DNA of 12,848 nt from CAZQCI01 sp964592255 (GTDB taxonomy: Bacteria; UBA10199; SBBF01), in contig CAZQCI010000057.1 in assembly GCA_964592255.1 (NCBI GenBank), forward strand, positions 1 to 12,848, in the 5' to 3' direction. A program made the position numbers and the translations under genes. The notes beneath the pieces were generated by a model. That model saw only the letters and a list, made by a program, of their open reading frames with translations. It was not told the DNA's origin and did not search any database. Shown in pieces: positions 8,201-12,848 of this stretch (position 1 is its first letter; each line of letters begins with the position of its first letter).

Positions 8201-8871
8201 CATTCATGTTCGGTGCAGGTATCTGGATCGGTATTGACTTCGCAGCGGGTTGTTGATTCGCGGGCGTAATCGCTGACGCCGTAGGTGTAGGTGCGCCCAC
8301 TTTTATCGATGATAATCCAACCGTTGTCTTTCACATCATTGGAATCACTTTTATCCAAAATGTGGAAATAAAGGTTGAAGGCCGATTCGATTTTAGCCCC
8401 GTAGAGATCGGCTGTTTCTCCGGAAGCAAGACTTAACCCATAGTCGGCAACATCCACATTTTCATTGCGGAGGGTGAGAAGTTCGCTCTGGCCACTAAAT
8501 TTAACTTGGAACTCTTTTCCCTCATAATAATTGACTGTATTGCAGTTTTCAAAATCGCCATCACATTTTTCAGGCATACGTTCGATGGAGCCTAAATCTA
8601 ATTCCCAACCGTAACCTACCCAGCTATTGGGATTTTTGCGGTAACTGTTATAATTTAAAATCAACTGAGGCTCAATGCCACCACGGGCAGGAGGAACAGG
8701 AAGCGTTATGCTGTAGGTAGCGGATCCTGAAAATTCCTCAGCTTGGATCGATTGTCCTCCATTGTTGGAGCCACCGCTGCCGAGTACGCTAGCAGCGTCT
8801 GCGTAGGAGGCATTTTGATGTCCTAAAATAAGGAAAAATAAAAAAATAAAAAAGCTTAGATGTTTATTCAT
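1849..8871 (-). CDS. Secreted SpvB/TcdB-like YD-repeat Rhs protein with metallopeptidase tip (2340 aa)
   Basis: Domains in order: a Sec signal peptide (residues 1-25, cleavage near SYA-DA); an SpvB-like N-terminal domain (about 41-330, with FSGSATYSITLPVPP and a GYGWELDLGSIER motif); six DxNGDxxxD repeats (385 to about 770), the FG-GAP/VCBS calcium-binding type; a TcdB-middle-like region (about 800-990); YD repeats (about 1033-1790); a hydrophobic insertion (about 1840-1935); the Rhs-associated core (about 1950-2066, with TGLYYFKARFYNPAIGQF and DPSG at Asp2064); a glycine-zipper region (to about 2190); and a HEGLH tip. In the related Tc and Rhs families the YD repeats form a hollow shell that holds the toxic C-terminus, which is released by autoproteolysis near the DPxG motif. 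Here this is family knowledge, not shown. There is no PAAR or VgrG-like part, so a type VI route is not indicated. The start follows the small zinc-ribbon gene by 20 nt and lacks a Shine-Dalgarno sequence; the signal peptide supports it. Confidence 0.93.
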   Translation of the reverse strand: MNKHLSFFIFLFFLILGHQNASYADAASVLGSGGSNNGGQSIQAEEFSGSATYSITLPVPPARGGIEPQLILNYNSYRKNPNSWVGYGWELDLGSIERMPEKCDGDFENCNTVNYYEGKEFQVKFSGQSELLTLRNENVDVADYGLSLASGETADLYGAKIESAFNLYFHILDKSDSNDVKDNGWIIIDKSGRTYTYGVSDYARESTTRCEVNTDPDTCTEHEWVSRWSLEEVTDPNGNTLEISYGASRFPSSISYQDIEIEFDKDQYSITEGDYYSYFPTFRQGFLNDNKMGWFLDEMTIYQNGTRIQKIDFDIERDASTHFAYLKGITQYGSTDSESLPETTFDYYGQDDLAWDSSGSNWMASTSNLEGTSDGTIGFYTQFIDMNGDALPDLVTSYDDSDKMYVYYNNGTDFEYIDGRSEWDEPWEDECLPEGKDVWAGCVGKLNSYWAWDGTNHQRGFLMDMNGDALPDRVIVGAIHSSGSESYADLYVAYNNGLNGWSTTSVWRDPYMGQWPGTADADKWFMDMNGDGLIDRVISGQCNDECKNDDDYKDGGFIVYYNNGAGFNDTPVYWKDPIAGGSISGEGRFSSSTDDKVFLAIKDINGDGLPDRIWKATNHVDGVEVGKGFGVSLNRNGLEWAQPDTIDGFLIINGYDILGMNDPMEDEDNRGYISSDTFDLIDMNGDGYLDRIEGDTDDSLFRIYYYQGMENFAGYGDYSAAYEFDDPISDSGESWKGSGYVTKGEKDDDQNPRYHTLIIDINGDGYPDRVSLSPRDEDTTPKYYKIYTMKVNDVEFSDIDSGSFTQPVGSLKHIIDGKGMETAIEYLASSYQRRWDSKATPNHWFLPFNLFTAHNVYSLDYTMPDSDSSVEAARWPGMRWTTYDYWGGNFFVRHAVKTSSSDEEDDSLTSPYFAQFNGFQTVSKKVYKADGETWDPITTTTLYHQAKGDVDTVDDESVFDTSAFGHFALSGQMASTTIATDSQTLVLTENTWEINEDSASDHYNCSGDYCLPQLTTSTKTVTEESDSHSRKSKVTYDYDDKTGNIISETYYDKNDDVLLKKTTTYYSSADFDTELQMRDRPKTQYQSGPDGTVYRSKKFGYDSRGNPTSESFLRSGSSDFVSITRTFNSNGTLETLTDIDGVTKTIGYDSDNLFPETEQITLPTGATITTTRSFHRLSGEMDSEIDNTSAGKSIDYDDFGRPTTHYLISSTGSLDTDKEYDYDYSTHTVEDWGSITLLKTSVYVPRSDYSDTLTNPMQISYADASGFVLQQCNYTERRNYRLVQSRQYNGGRTSYQTEPVFTDNCTFISSIPSSVRTYLTQKDYQGRPVYIEPPAGDTTAPTETMTLAYSTNSDGQMVKTSTMGSGIKRTETFDYNERLITITDHNGSTLNYDYNPVGDIETVTANSTTLMKIDYDLLGRKNSMTDADLGTWNYSYDDYGNLDKQTDNAGQVIDNDYDSIGRLSTRTIYNSSGSKEKYEKYYYDSGDSTHDVTNGELYKVEEYNSSDTLLRSTSYGYDTDYRRVAKITRYIPAIGELEQTVSKDFRGELNSVSYPGGESLYYDYDRIGNIEKVCNVSDCNSTTGEVYYSIDASSGYNVFGALLKESFGNGVSNEYTYYDNSHRLYEKKISKGTSTYSQRTYEYDSNMNVTAVKDSLSQKGSAALSLVEYDKLHRMTSYQYASDSSAKTLDYDSMGNITKNSVYSSSNYEYTSSRPHAVTKIGTESFAYDNNGNMTSDAQRTMTYNSQNQLTKVTMKNGATASYDYDYTGSRVEKTSQREDYDHVTHTATTYYLGDVMEIKDNELIFNIAVKNERIATKNLGDITELLAAGTMRNSGITPNINNISYLMPWFLILFGFVTIASFRPVRVVMPGLTRHPGWISILSQLIKLYSSYTQSLNESLKLLPHRFASKLLTLILIFISLTQVPLIALAGDTGNTATTQSDENYFYYYHGDPLGSAHVITEGNSAGGKHMGIFYNRGTLLQRIEYSPFGQETYVLNPNLKLDPRFTDQSYDVETGLYYFKARFYNPAIGQFIQPDTLVPEAKDLQAYNRYSYVMNNPLKYTDPSGHGFWSWFKKLAGIFIGALIGTFLTVITAGALGPIMAAALGGLIGGAIGGGITGGFKGALMGALFGGLGGAVFGAAGQGLAALGVSKIGSMAIFGVIGAGLSYATGGWKGLLYFGVGMLGGALGNKLGKTALANFNDNKGSQGNGEDFTEDDFKEAIEKIKSANVTDTKLAQLRNKVVLKLEKLLAAGRILNKEIPGRVNGKYIPILDKILIDPTDTYITDLANTLFHEGLHANNFLMSHLKVYQFEYDLSVLMGYPAYGQRPTKEWLRIHLSK
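2302..3023 (-). repeat. Diverged homologous block (copy 1): Rhs-associated core plus glycine-zipper region
   Basis: This block aligns without gaps to 9781-10502 at the same 7479-nt offset as the exact repeat next to it. It differs at many positions, mostly at third codon positions and as conservative replacements (for example WFKKLAGIFIGALIGTF against WFKKIAGAFVGALIGTI). The encoded Gly/Ala-rich stretch has several membrane-length hydrophobic runs with GxxxG-like spacing. Homology fades around LGGALG in copy 1 and LGSFAG in copy 2, where the unrelated tips begin. Confidence 0.85.
3024..5369 (-). repeat. Exact long direct repeat, copy 1 (YD-repeat shell and hydrophobic insertion)
   Basis: This segment matches 10503-12848 at a constant 7479-nt offset. 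The two encoded proteins are identical over the part I could compare, and spot comparison of the nucleotides found no differences. The left limit is sharp: the first mismatch is the codon just before HGD (TAT against TTA). The right limit is unknown because copy 2 leaves the window, so the repeat is at least 2346 bp. It lies wholly inside the Rhs reading frame. Confidence 0.9.
3244..3264. repeat. Palindromic repeat element inside the Rhs gene, copy 1
   Basis: The sequence atgccggg-tcaag-cccggcat is a perfect 8-bp inverted repeat with a 5-nt loop, GC-rich in an AT-richer setting. It is read in frame as part of VVMPGLTRHPGW (Met1870 at 3264) between two hydrophobic segments. The same type of palindrome, translated as MPGLTRHPG, is familiar to me as a dispersed intergenic repeat in many Gram-negative genomes, so it looks like an element that landed in the gene without breaking the frame. 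Confidence 0.7.
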
Positions 8872-8891
8872 ACAGTTTATTTATTCTTAAT

Positions 8892-9233
8892 TTAAGAAGA
8901 TGTGCGTTTCTTCAAAATAGCTCCGCAATTCCAGCAGAGGCCACTTTTTCCTATCATCCAAAAAAGGGCGAGGTCTTTGGAGATGTCAAATTCCCCGGGG
9001 GGAGATTTTTTAAAAAGAATCAACCGAACTGCTTCTCCACAATGAGGGCATGAAAAAGCCTTTATCCCGAATGGAATCCAGATGACCAAAAAGATAAACC
9101 AAAGGAACAGGCCTTTAAAAAACCATGAAGAATCCGAGAGGAGCGTGAGTAAAAAAAGAAAACCAACCAATGGCATAGGCATCCAGCGAATAAAAATTTT
9201 ACCAAAAGCATTGTATTGTTTTGATACATCCAT
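8892..9233 (-). CDS. Small two-helix membrane protein with a zinc-ribbon motif, candidate immunity protein of the upstream Rhs
   Basis: From the ATG at 9233 the protein has 113 residues. Two membrane-length hydrophobic segments (about 17-33 and 38-57) are followed by a soluble part with two cysteine pairs, CPHC (62-65) and CWNC (100-103), the spacing of a four-cysteine zinc ribbon. The C-terminus is short and basic (KKRTSS). I recognise no specific family. The ATG lies 4 nt after the TAA of the incoming Rhs gene. A TTG at 9260 in the same frame would add nine residues and overlap the Rhs gene, but the ATG copies the tight stop-ATG spacing of the other Rhs/small-gene pair, so I prefer it. There is no clear Shine-Dalgarno sequence, so coupling to the Rhs gene is likely. 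As the first gene after a variable Rhs tip it is a positional candidate for immunity, and a membrane-bound protein would suit a membrane-active toxin. Both points are inference. Confidence 0.8.
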   Translation of the reverse strand: MDVSKQYNAFGKIFIRWMPMPLVGFLFLLTLLSDSSWFFKGLFLWFIFLVIWIPFGIKAFSCPHCGEAVRLILFKKSPPGEFDISKDLALFWMIGKSGLCWNCGAILKKRTSS

Positions 9234-9237
9234 TTTT

Positions 9238-9770
9238 TTAATAAGCAGGGCGAGATCCAAAAGTATTTTCCCAAATATCCTGTAAATTCAGTAAAAACCC
9301 TTTTGATACCGTAGCGCTTGTTGTGACGGGAGTAGCACTAACACCTATTGCAAAAGACCCACCTATGATTTTGCTACTACTATGATCAATGATCAAAGTT
9401 CCAGATACAGGACCACCACCTAAACTGGCGTTCAAGCTTGTGTCAGATAAAAATCCCTGTATCCATCCTACTTCCCCACTAAGACTGGCATCAATTCCGA
9501 AACCCCCTTCTGGCATGATGAAGAAGCCTATCCTTTGAAAAAATCCTAGGTTTGGACTTGTATTATAATAAACTCCCAGATTCAAAGAACATCCCCATCC
9601 TCCGATTACAGAACCCCTAAGGTTGGCATAATAAGTATTTCCGGCATCCGACATGATTTCACCGGAGTCTGCTATAAGAATAGGATCATCTTTGTATTCA
9701 AAATAAAAGCGACTCGATTTATTTTGAAAAGCGGTCCATTTTTGAGATTGATGAGAACGGACAGCTCCTG
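9238..9770 (-). other. Variable C-terminal tip of the incoming Rhs protein: Gly/Ser-rich, predicted beta-rich domain
   Basis: About 176 residues follow the glycine-zipper region and bear no resemblance to the metallopeptidase tip of the other gene. They begin near AVRSHQSQKWTAF, pass through FYFEYKDDPILIADSGE, and then alternate polar and hydrophobic residues with many Gly and Ser: GGWGCSLNLGVYYN, GGFGIDASLSGEVGW, LNASLGGGPVSGTL, GGSFAIGVSATPV. This suggests a string of beta strands, with a helical end (LLNLQDIWENTFG). There is one cysteine. No catalytic motif is visible and I do not recognise the family; a membrane-inserting or binding domain is possible. Confidence 0.6.
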
Positions 9771-12700
9771 CTAAACCGTACCCAGCAAAGGAGCCAAGAA
9801 AGCCTACGCCAAAAGTAATGAGTCCTTTCCAACCTTCTGTGGCGTAGCTTAACCCGACACCAATCGTTCCTAGAATAGCCATACAGCCTATTTTGCCGAC
9901 ACCAAGGGCAGTTAAACCTTGGGCTGCAGCTCCGAATAGGGCTCCTCCAGCGCCTCCAAAAAGTGCTCCCATGAGAGCGCCTTTAATTCCACCCGATATA
10001 CCCCCTCCAATGGCTCCGCCGATTAATCCTCCTAAAGCGGCAGCTACTATAGGCCCCAAGGCGCCAGCGGTCATAATTGTTAAAATAGTTCCAATTAAAG
10101 CGCCTACAAAAGCTCCGGCAATTTTTTTAAACCAGCTCCAAAATCCGTGCCCGGTTGGGTCAGTAAATTTTAGAGGGTTATTGATGACATAACTGTAGCG
10201 ATTATAGGCCTGGAGGTCTTTATTATCTGGCGTGATTGTATCCGGTTGAATAAACCGGCCAATGGCTGGATTGTAATAACGCGCTTTAAAATAATACAGC
10301 CCCGTGTCTAGATCGTAAGTTTGATCTGTATAGCGTGGATCGAATTTTAAGTTAGGATTGAGAACATAAGTTTCTTGTCCAAAGGGAGAATATTCAATCC
10401 GTTGTAGAAGAGTTCCTTGCTTGTAAAAAATTCCCATGTGTTTGCCGCCGGCTGCATTGCCTTCTGTTAAAATATGCGCCGAGCCCAGCACGTCCCCGTG
10501 TAAATAATAAAAATAATTTTCATCCGATTGAGTGGTGGCTGTGTTTCCCGTGTCACCTGCTAGGGCGATGAGGGGAACTTGAGTCAAACTGATGAAGATT
10601 AAAATTAAAGTCAGAAGCTTTGAGGCAAAGCGATGGGGGAGCAGTTTGAGAGATTCGTTTAGGGATTGGGTGTAGGAAGAATACAGTTTAATCAACTGAG
10701 ATAATATCGAAATCCAACCTGGATGCCGGGTCAAGCCCGGCATGACAACTCGAACAGGTCTAAAAGAAGCAATGGTTACAAAACCAAACAAGATTAAAAA
10801 CCATGGCATGAGATAACTGATGTTATTGATGTTGGGTGTAATACCGCTGTTTCTCATTGTCCCTGCGGCCAACAATTCTGTGATATCGCCCAAATTCTTC
10901 GTCGCAATACGTTCGTTTTTAACAGCGATGTTAAAGATCAATTCATTATCTTTAATTTCCATCACATCACCTAAATAATAAGTGGTGGCTGTATGGGTGA
11001 CATGATCGTAATCTTCGCGCTGGGATGTTTTTTCTACTCTTGAACCCGTATAATCGTAATCGTAACTAGCGGTGGCGCCATTTTTCATGGTCACTTTTGT
11101 GAGTTGATTTTGACTATTGTAAGTCATTGTGCGCTGGGCGTCGGAGGTCATGTTGCCGTTGTTATCATAAGCGAAGGATTCAGTTCCAATTTTGGTGACA
11201 GCATGCGGGCGAGAGGAGGTGTATTCGTAATTTGATGAGCTATAGACACTGTTCTTGGTGATGTTGCCCATGGAATCATAATCCAATGTTTTGGCGGAAG
11301 AGTCGGAAGCGTATTGGTAGGATGTCATTCGGTGCAGTTTGTCATATTCAACCAATGATAAAGCGGCGCTTCCTTTTTGGCTTAAAGAGTCTTTGACCGC
11401 AGTGACATTCATATTGCTGTCGTATTCGTAAGTTCGTTGAGAATAAGTACTAGTCCCCTTAGAAATTTTCTTTTCGTACAAGCGATGGCTGTTATCGTAA
11501 TACGTGTATTCATTAGAAACACCGTTTCCGAAGGATTCTTTAAGAAGGGCGCCAAAAACATTGTAGCCACTAGAAGCATCTATTGAATAATAAACCTCAC
11601 CGGTAGTCGAGTTACAGTCGGAGACATTGCAGACTTTTTCAATATTACCGATACGGTCATAATCATAGTATAGGGATTCGCCTCCAGGGTAAGAAACAGA
11701 ATTTAATTCTCCTCTAAAATCTTTGGATACCGTTTGTTCCAACTCACCTATTGCAGGAATGTATCGTGTGATTTTCGCGACACGTCGATAGTCAGTATCG
11801 TATCCATATGAAGTACTTCTCAAGAGAGTATCGGACGAATTGTATTCCTCCACTTTATAAAGCTCGCCATTGGTTACGTCGTGGGTGCTATCCCCTGAGT
11901 CATAGTAATATTTTTCGTATTTTTCTTTAGAACCGGATGAGTTGTAGATGGTGCGCGTGCTTAGCCTTCCTATACTGTCGTAATCGTTATCGATGACTTG
12001 TCCGGCATTATCAGTTTGCTTATCCAAGTTTCCATAATCATCGTAGCTATAATTCCAAGTCCCTAAGTCGGCATCTGTCATGGAGTTTTTACGACCCAAG
12101 AGGTCGTAATCTATTTTCATCAAAGTAGTGGAATTGGCCGTGACGGTTTCGATGTCTCCAACAGGATTGTAATCGTAATTAAGAGTGGAGCCATTGTGAT
12201 CGGTAATGGTGATCAGCCTTTCGTTATAATCAAAAGTTTCGGTTCTTTTTATGCCTGAACCCATTGTTGATGTTTTAACCATCTGGCCGTCAGAATTTGT
12301 AGAATAGGCTAACGTCATGGTTTCAGTGGGGGCGGTAGTATCACCTGCAGGGGGCTCGATATAAACAGGACGTCCTTGATAATCTTTTTGAGTGAGATAA
12401 GTTCGTACAGAAGAGGGAATAGAAGAAATAAATGTGCAGTTGTCCGTAAAGACTGGTTCCGTTTGATAAGATGTGCGTCCACCATTGTACTGGCGGGATT
12501 GAACTAGACGATAATTCCTGCGTTCAGTGTAATTGCATTGCTGAAGCACAAACCCTGAAGCATCCGCATAAGAAATTTGCATCGGATTAGTGAGGGTATC
12601 TGAATAATCCGACCGTGGAACATAAACGGATGTTTTAAGCAGCGTGATGCTGCCCCAATCTTCCACCGTGTGGGTGGAATAGTCATAATCATATTCCTTG

Positions 12701-12848
12701 TCGGTATCTAAGCTTCCTGTTGATGAGATGAGGTAATGTGTAGTCGGTCTGCCGAAATCATCGTAATCAATTGACTTGCCTGCTGATGTGTTATCAATTT
12801 CTGAATCCATTTCACCACTTAAACGATGGAACGAACGCGTGGTAGTTA
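9238..12848 (-). CDS. YD-repeat Rhs protein, 5' part beyond the window (1202 codons plus stop visible)
   Basis: The frame is open at the right edge; Met codons near there, such as at 12810, are internal. The visible part begins inside the YD repeats and is identical to residues about 1168-1949 of the complete Rhs protein downstream. It then has a diverged Rhs-associated core (TGLYYFKARYYNPAIGRF, DPTG with Asp codon at 10161), a glycine-zipper region with several hydrophobic runs, and a Gly/Ser-rich tip of unknown function. The hydrophobic insertion and its in-frame palindrome are present too. By analogy with its sister, the missing 5' part probably encodes a signal peptide, SpvB-like domain and DxNGD repeats, but this cannot be seen. 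It ends 4 nt before the small zinc-ribbon gene. The tip carries no HExxH motif, so if it is a toxin its activity differs from that of the downstream gene. Confidence 0.92.
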   Translation of the reverse strand, partial: TTTRSFHRLSGEMDSEIDNTSAGKSIDYDDFGRPTTHYLISSTGSLDTDKEYDYDYSTHTVEDWGSITLLKTSVYVPRSDYSDTLTNPMQISYADASGFVLQQCNYTERRNYRLVQSRQYNGGRTSYQTEPVFTDNCTFISSIPSSVRTYLTQKDYQGRPVYIEPPAGDTTAPTETMTLAYSTNSDGQMVKTSTMGSGIKRTETFDYNERLITITDHNGSTLNYDYNPVGDIETVTANSTTLMKIDYDLLGRKNSMTDADLGTWNYSYDDYGNLDKQTDNAGQVIDNDYDSIGRLSTRTIYNSSGSKEKYEKYYYDSGDSTHDVTNGELYKVEEYNSSDTLLRSTSYGYDTDYRRVAKITRYIPAIGELEQTVSKDFRGELNSVSYPGGESLYYDYDRIGNIEKVCNVSDCNSTTGEVYYSIDASSGYNVFGALLKESFGNGVSNEYTYYDNSHRLYEKKISKGTSTYSQRTYEYDSNMNVTAVKDSLSQKGSAALSLVEYDKLHRMTSYQYASDSSAKTLDYDSMGNITKNSVYSSSNYEYTSSRPHAVTKIGTESFAYDNNGNMTSDAQRTMTYNSQNQLTKVTMKNGATASYDYDYTGSRVEKTSQREDYDHVTHTATTYYLGDVMEIKDNELIFNIAVKNERIATKNLGDITELLAAGTMRNSGITPNINNISYLMPWFLILFGFVTIASFRPVRVVMPGLTRHPGWISILSQLIKLYSSYTQSLNESLKLLPHRFASKLLTLILIFISLTQVPLIALAGDTGNTATTQSDENYFYYLHGDVLGSAHILTEGNAAGGKHMGIFYKQGTLLQRIEYSPFGQETYVLNPNLKFDPRYTDQTYDLDTGLYYFKARYYNPAIGRFIQPDTITPDNKDLQAYNRYSYVINNPLKFTDPTGHGFWSWFKKIAGAFVGALIGTILTIMTAGALGPIVAAALGGLIGGAIGGGISGGIKGALMGALFGGAGGALFGAAAQGLTALGVGKIGCMAILGTIGVGLSYATEGWKGLITFGVGFLGSFAGYGLAGAVRSHQSQKWTAFQNKSSRFYFEYKDDPILIADSGEIMSDAGNTYYANLRGSVIGGWGCSLNLGVYYNTSPNLGFFQRIGFFIMPEGGFGIDASLSGEVGWIQGFLSDTSLNASLGGGPVSGTLIIDHSSSKIIGGSFAIGVSATPVTTSATVSKGFLLNLQDIWENTFGSRPAY
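9781..10502 (-). repeat. Diverged homologous block (copy 2): Rhs-associated core plus glycine-zipper region
   Basis: This is the partner of 2302-3023, aligning with no insertions or deletions. The divergence starts exactly where the exact repeat stops, at the codon before HGD, and continues through the DPTG motif and the Gly/Ala-rich hydrophobic region to the start of the unrelated tip. One cysteine replaces serine in the hydrophobic region (KIGCMAILG against KIGSMAIFG). Confidence 0.85.
10503..12848 (-). repeat. Exact long direct repeat, copy 2, running off the window edge
   Basis: This is the partner of 3024-5369. Because no indel occurs anywhere between the left boundary and the edge, the copies stay in register throughout, and the repeat may extend through more of the upstream Rhs gene. 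Its length, at least 2346 bp, exceeds typical short-read spans. Confidence 0.9.
10723..10743. repeat. Palindromic repeat element inside the Rhs gene, copy 2
   Basis: This is identical in sequence, context and reading frame to the element in the other Rhs gene, because it lies within the exact long repeat. The shared position means the palindrome entered before the last duplication or conversion event, not twice independently. Confidence 0.7.

Noticed and set aside
8892..9233. PAAR, VgrG or other type VI partner beside the Rhs genes
   Set aside because: The small protein has two membrane helices and a zinc-ribbon motif, not the PAAR repeat pattern, and the complete Rhs protein has a Sec signal peptide in place of an N-terminal PAAR domain.
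9234..9260. TTG start at 9260 for the zinc-ribbon protein
   Set aside because: It would overlap the end of the Rhs gene and has no better ribosome-binding site. The ATG at 9233 repeats the close stop-start spacing seen at the other Rhs/small-gene junction.
12808..12810. ATG at 12810 as the start of the second Rhs gene
   Set aside because: The frame is open beyond it to the window edge, and the same Met is internal in the identical part of the complete paralogue, within the YD repeats.

Overview
The window is almost entirely coding, and every gene I can support lies on the minus strand, so transcription runs from the right edge (12848) to the left edge (1). In transcription order there are five genes: (A) the 3' part of a giant YD-repeat/Rhs gene, entering at the right edge and ending at 9238; (B) a small membrane protein with a zinc-ribbon motif, 9233-8892; (C) a complete 2340-residue secreted SpvB/Tc-toxin-like YD-repeat/Rhs protein, 8871-1849; (D) a 276-residue exported protein of unknown function, 1845-1015; (E) an unrecognised protein starting at 986 and leaving the left edge. 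Gaps between genes are 4, 20, 3 and 28 nt, which looks like one operon. I see no internal promoter or convincing terminator, and no intergenic stretch of useful length.

The two Rhs genes are close relatives. From 3024 to 5369 and from 10503 to the window edge at 12848, a constant offset of 7479 nt gives what appears to be an exact 2346-bp direct repeat that continues off the window. It ends abruptly at the HGD motif that opens the Rhs-associated core. Below that point the copies remain homologous without indels but are clearly diverged, through the Rhs core and a glycine-zipper hydrophobic region (2302-3023 versus 9781-10502). After that the last 140-180 residues are unrelated. The C tip carries a zinc-metallopeptidase motif (HEGLH). 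The A tip is a Gly/Ser-rich, probably beta-rich domain that I do not recognise. Each Rhs gene is followed within 3-4 nt by a small unrelated gene (B after A, D after C). This is the layout of polymorphic toxins with cognate immunity genes; toxin and immunity function are inferences.

The Rhs proteins differ from type VI effector Rhs proteins. The complete one starts with a Sec-type signal peptide, then an SpvB-like domain, six DxNGDxxxD (FG-GAP/VCBS) calcium-binding-type repeats, a TcdB-middle-like segment and a long YD-repeat shell. Its cysteines come mostly in close pairs, as expected for a disulfide-bonded exported protein. Both copies carry a hydrophobic insertion between the YD shell and the Rhs core. 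It has two membrane-length segments, the second resembling a signal peptide, and between them an in-frame palindromic repeat read as VVMPGLTRHPGW.

The organism cannot be identified. Moderate-to-low G+C, Sec export and a translated dispersed palindrome of a kind I associate with proteobacterial and some uncultured Gram-negative genomes suggest a Gram-negative bacterium. Shine-Dalgarno sequences are weak or absent at most starts.
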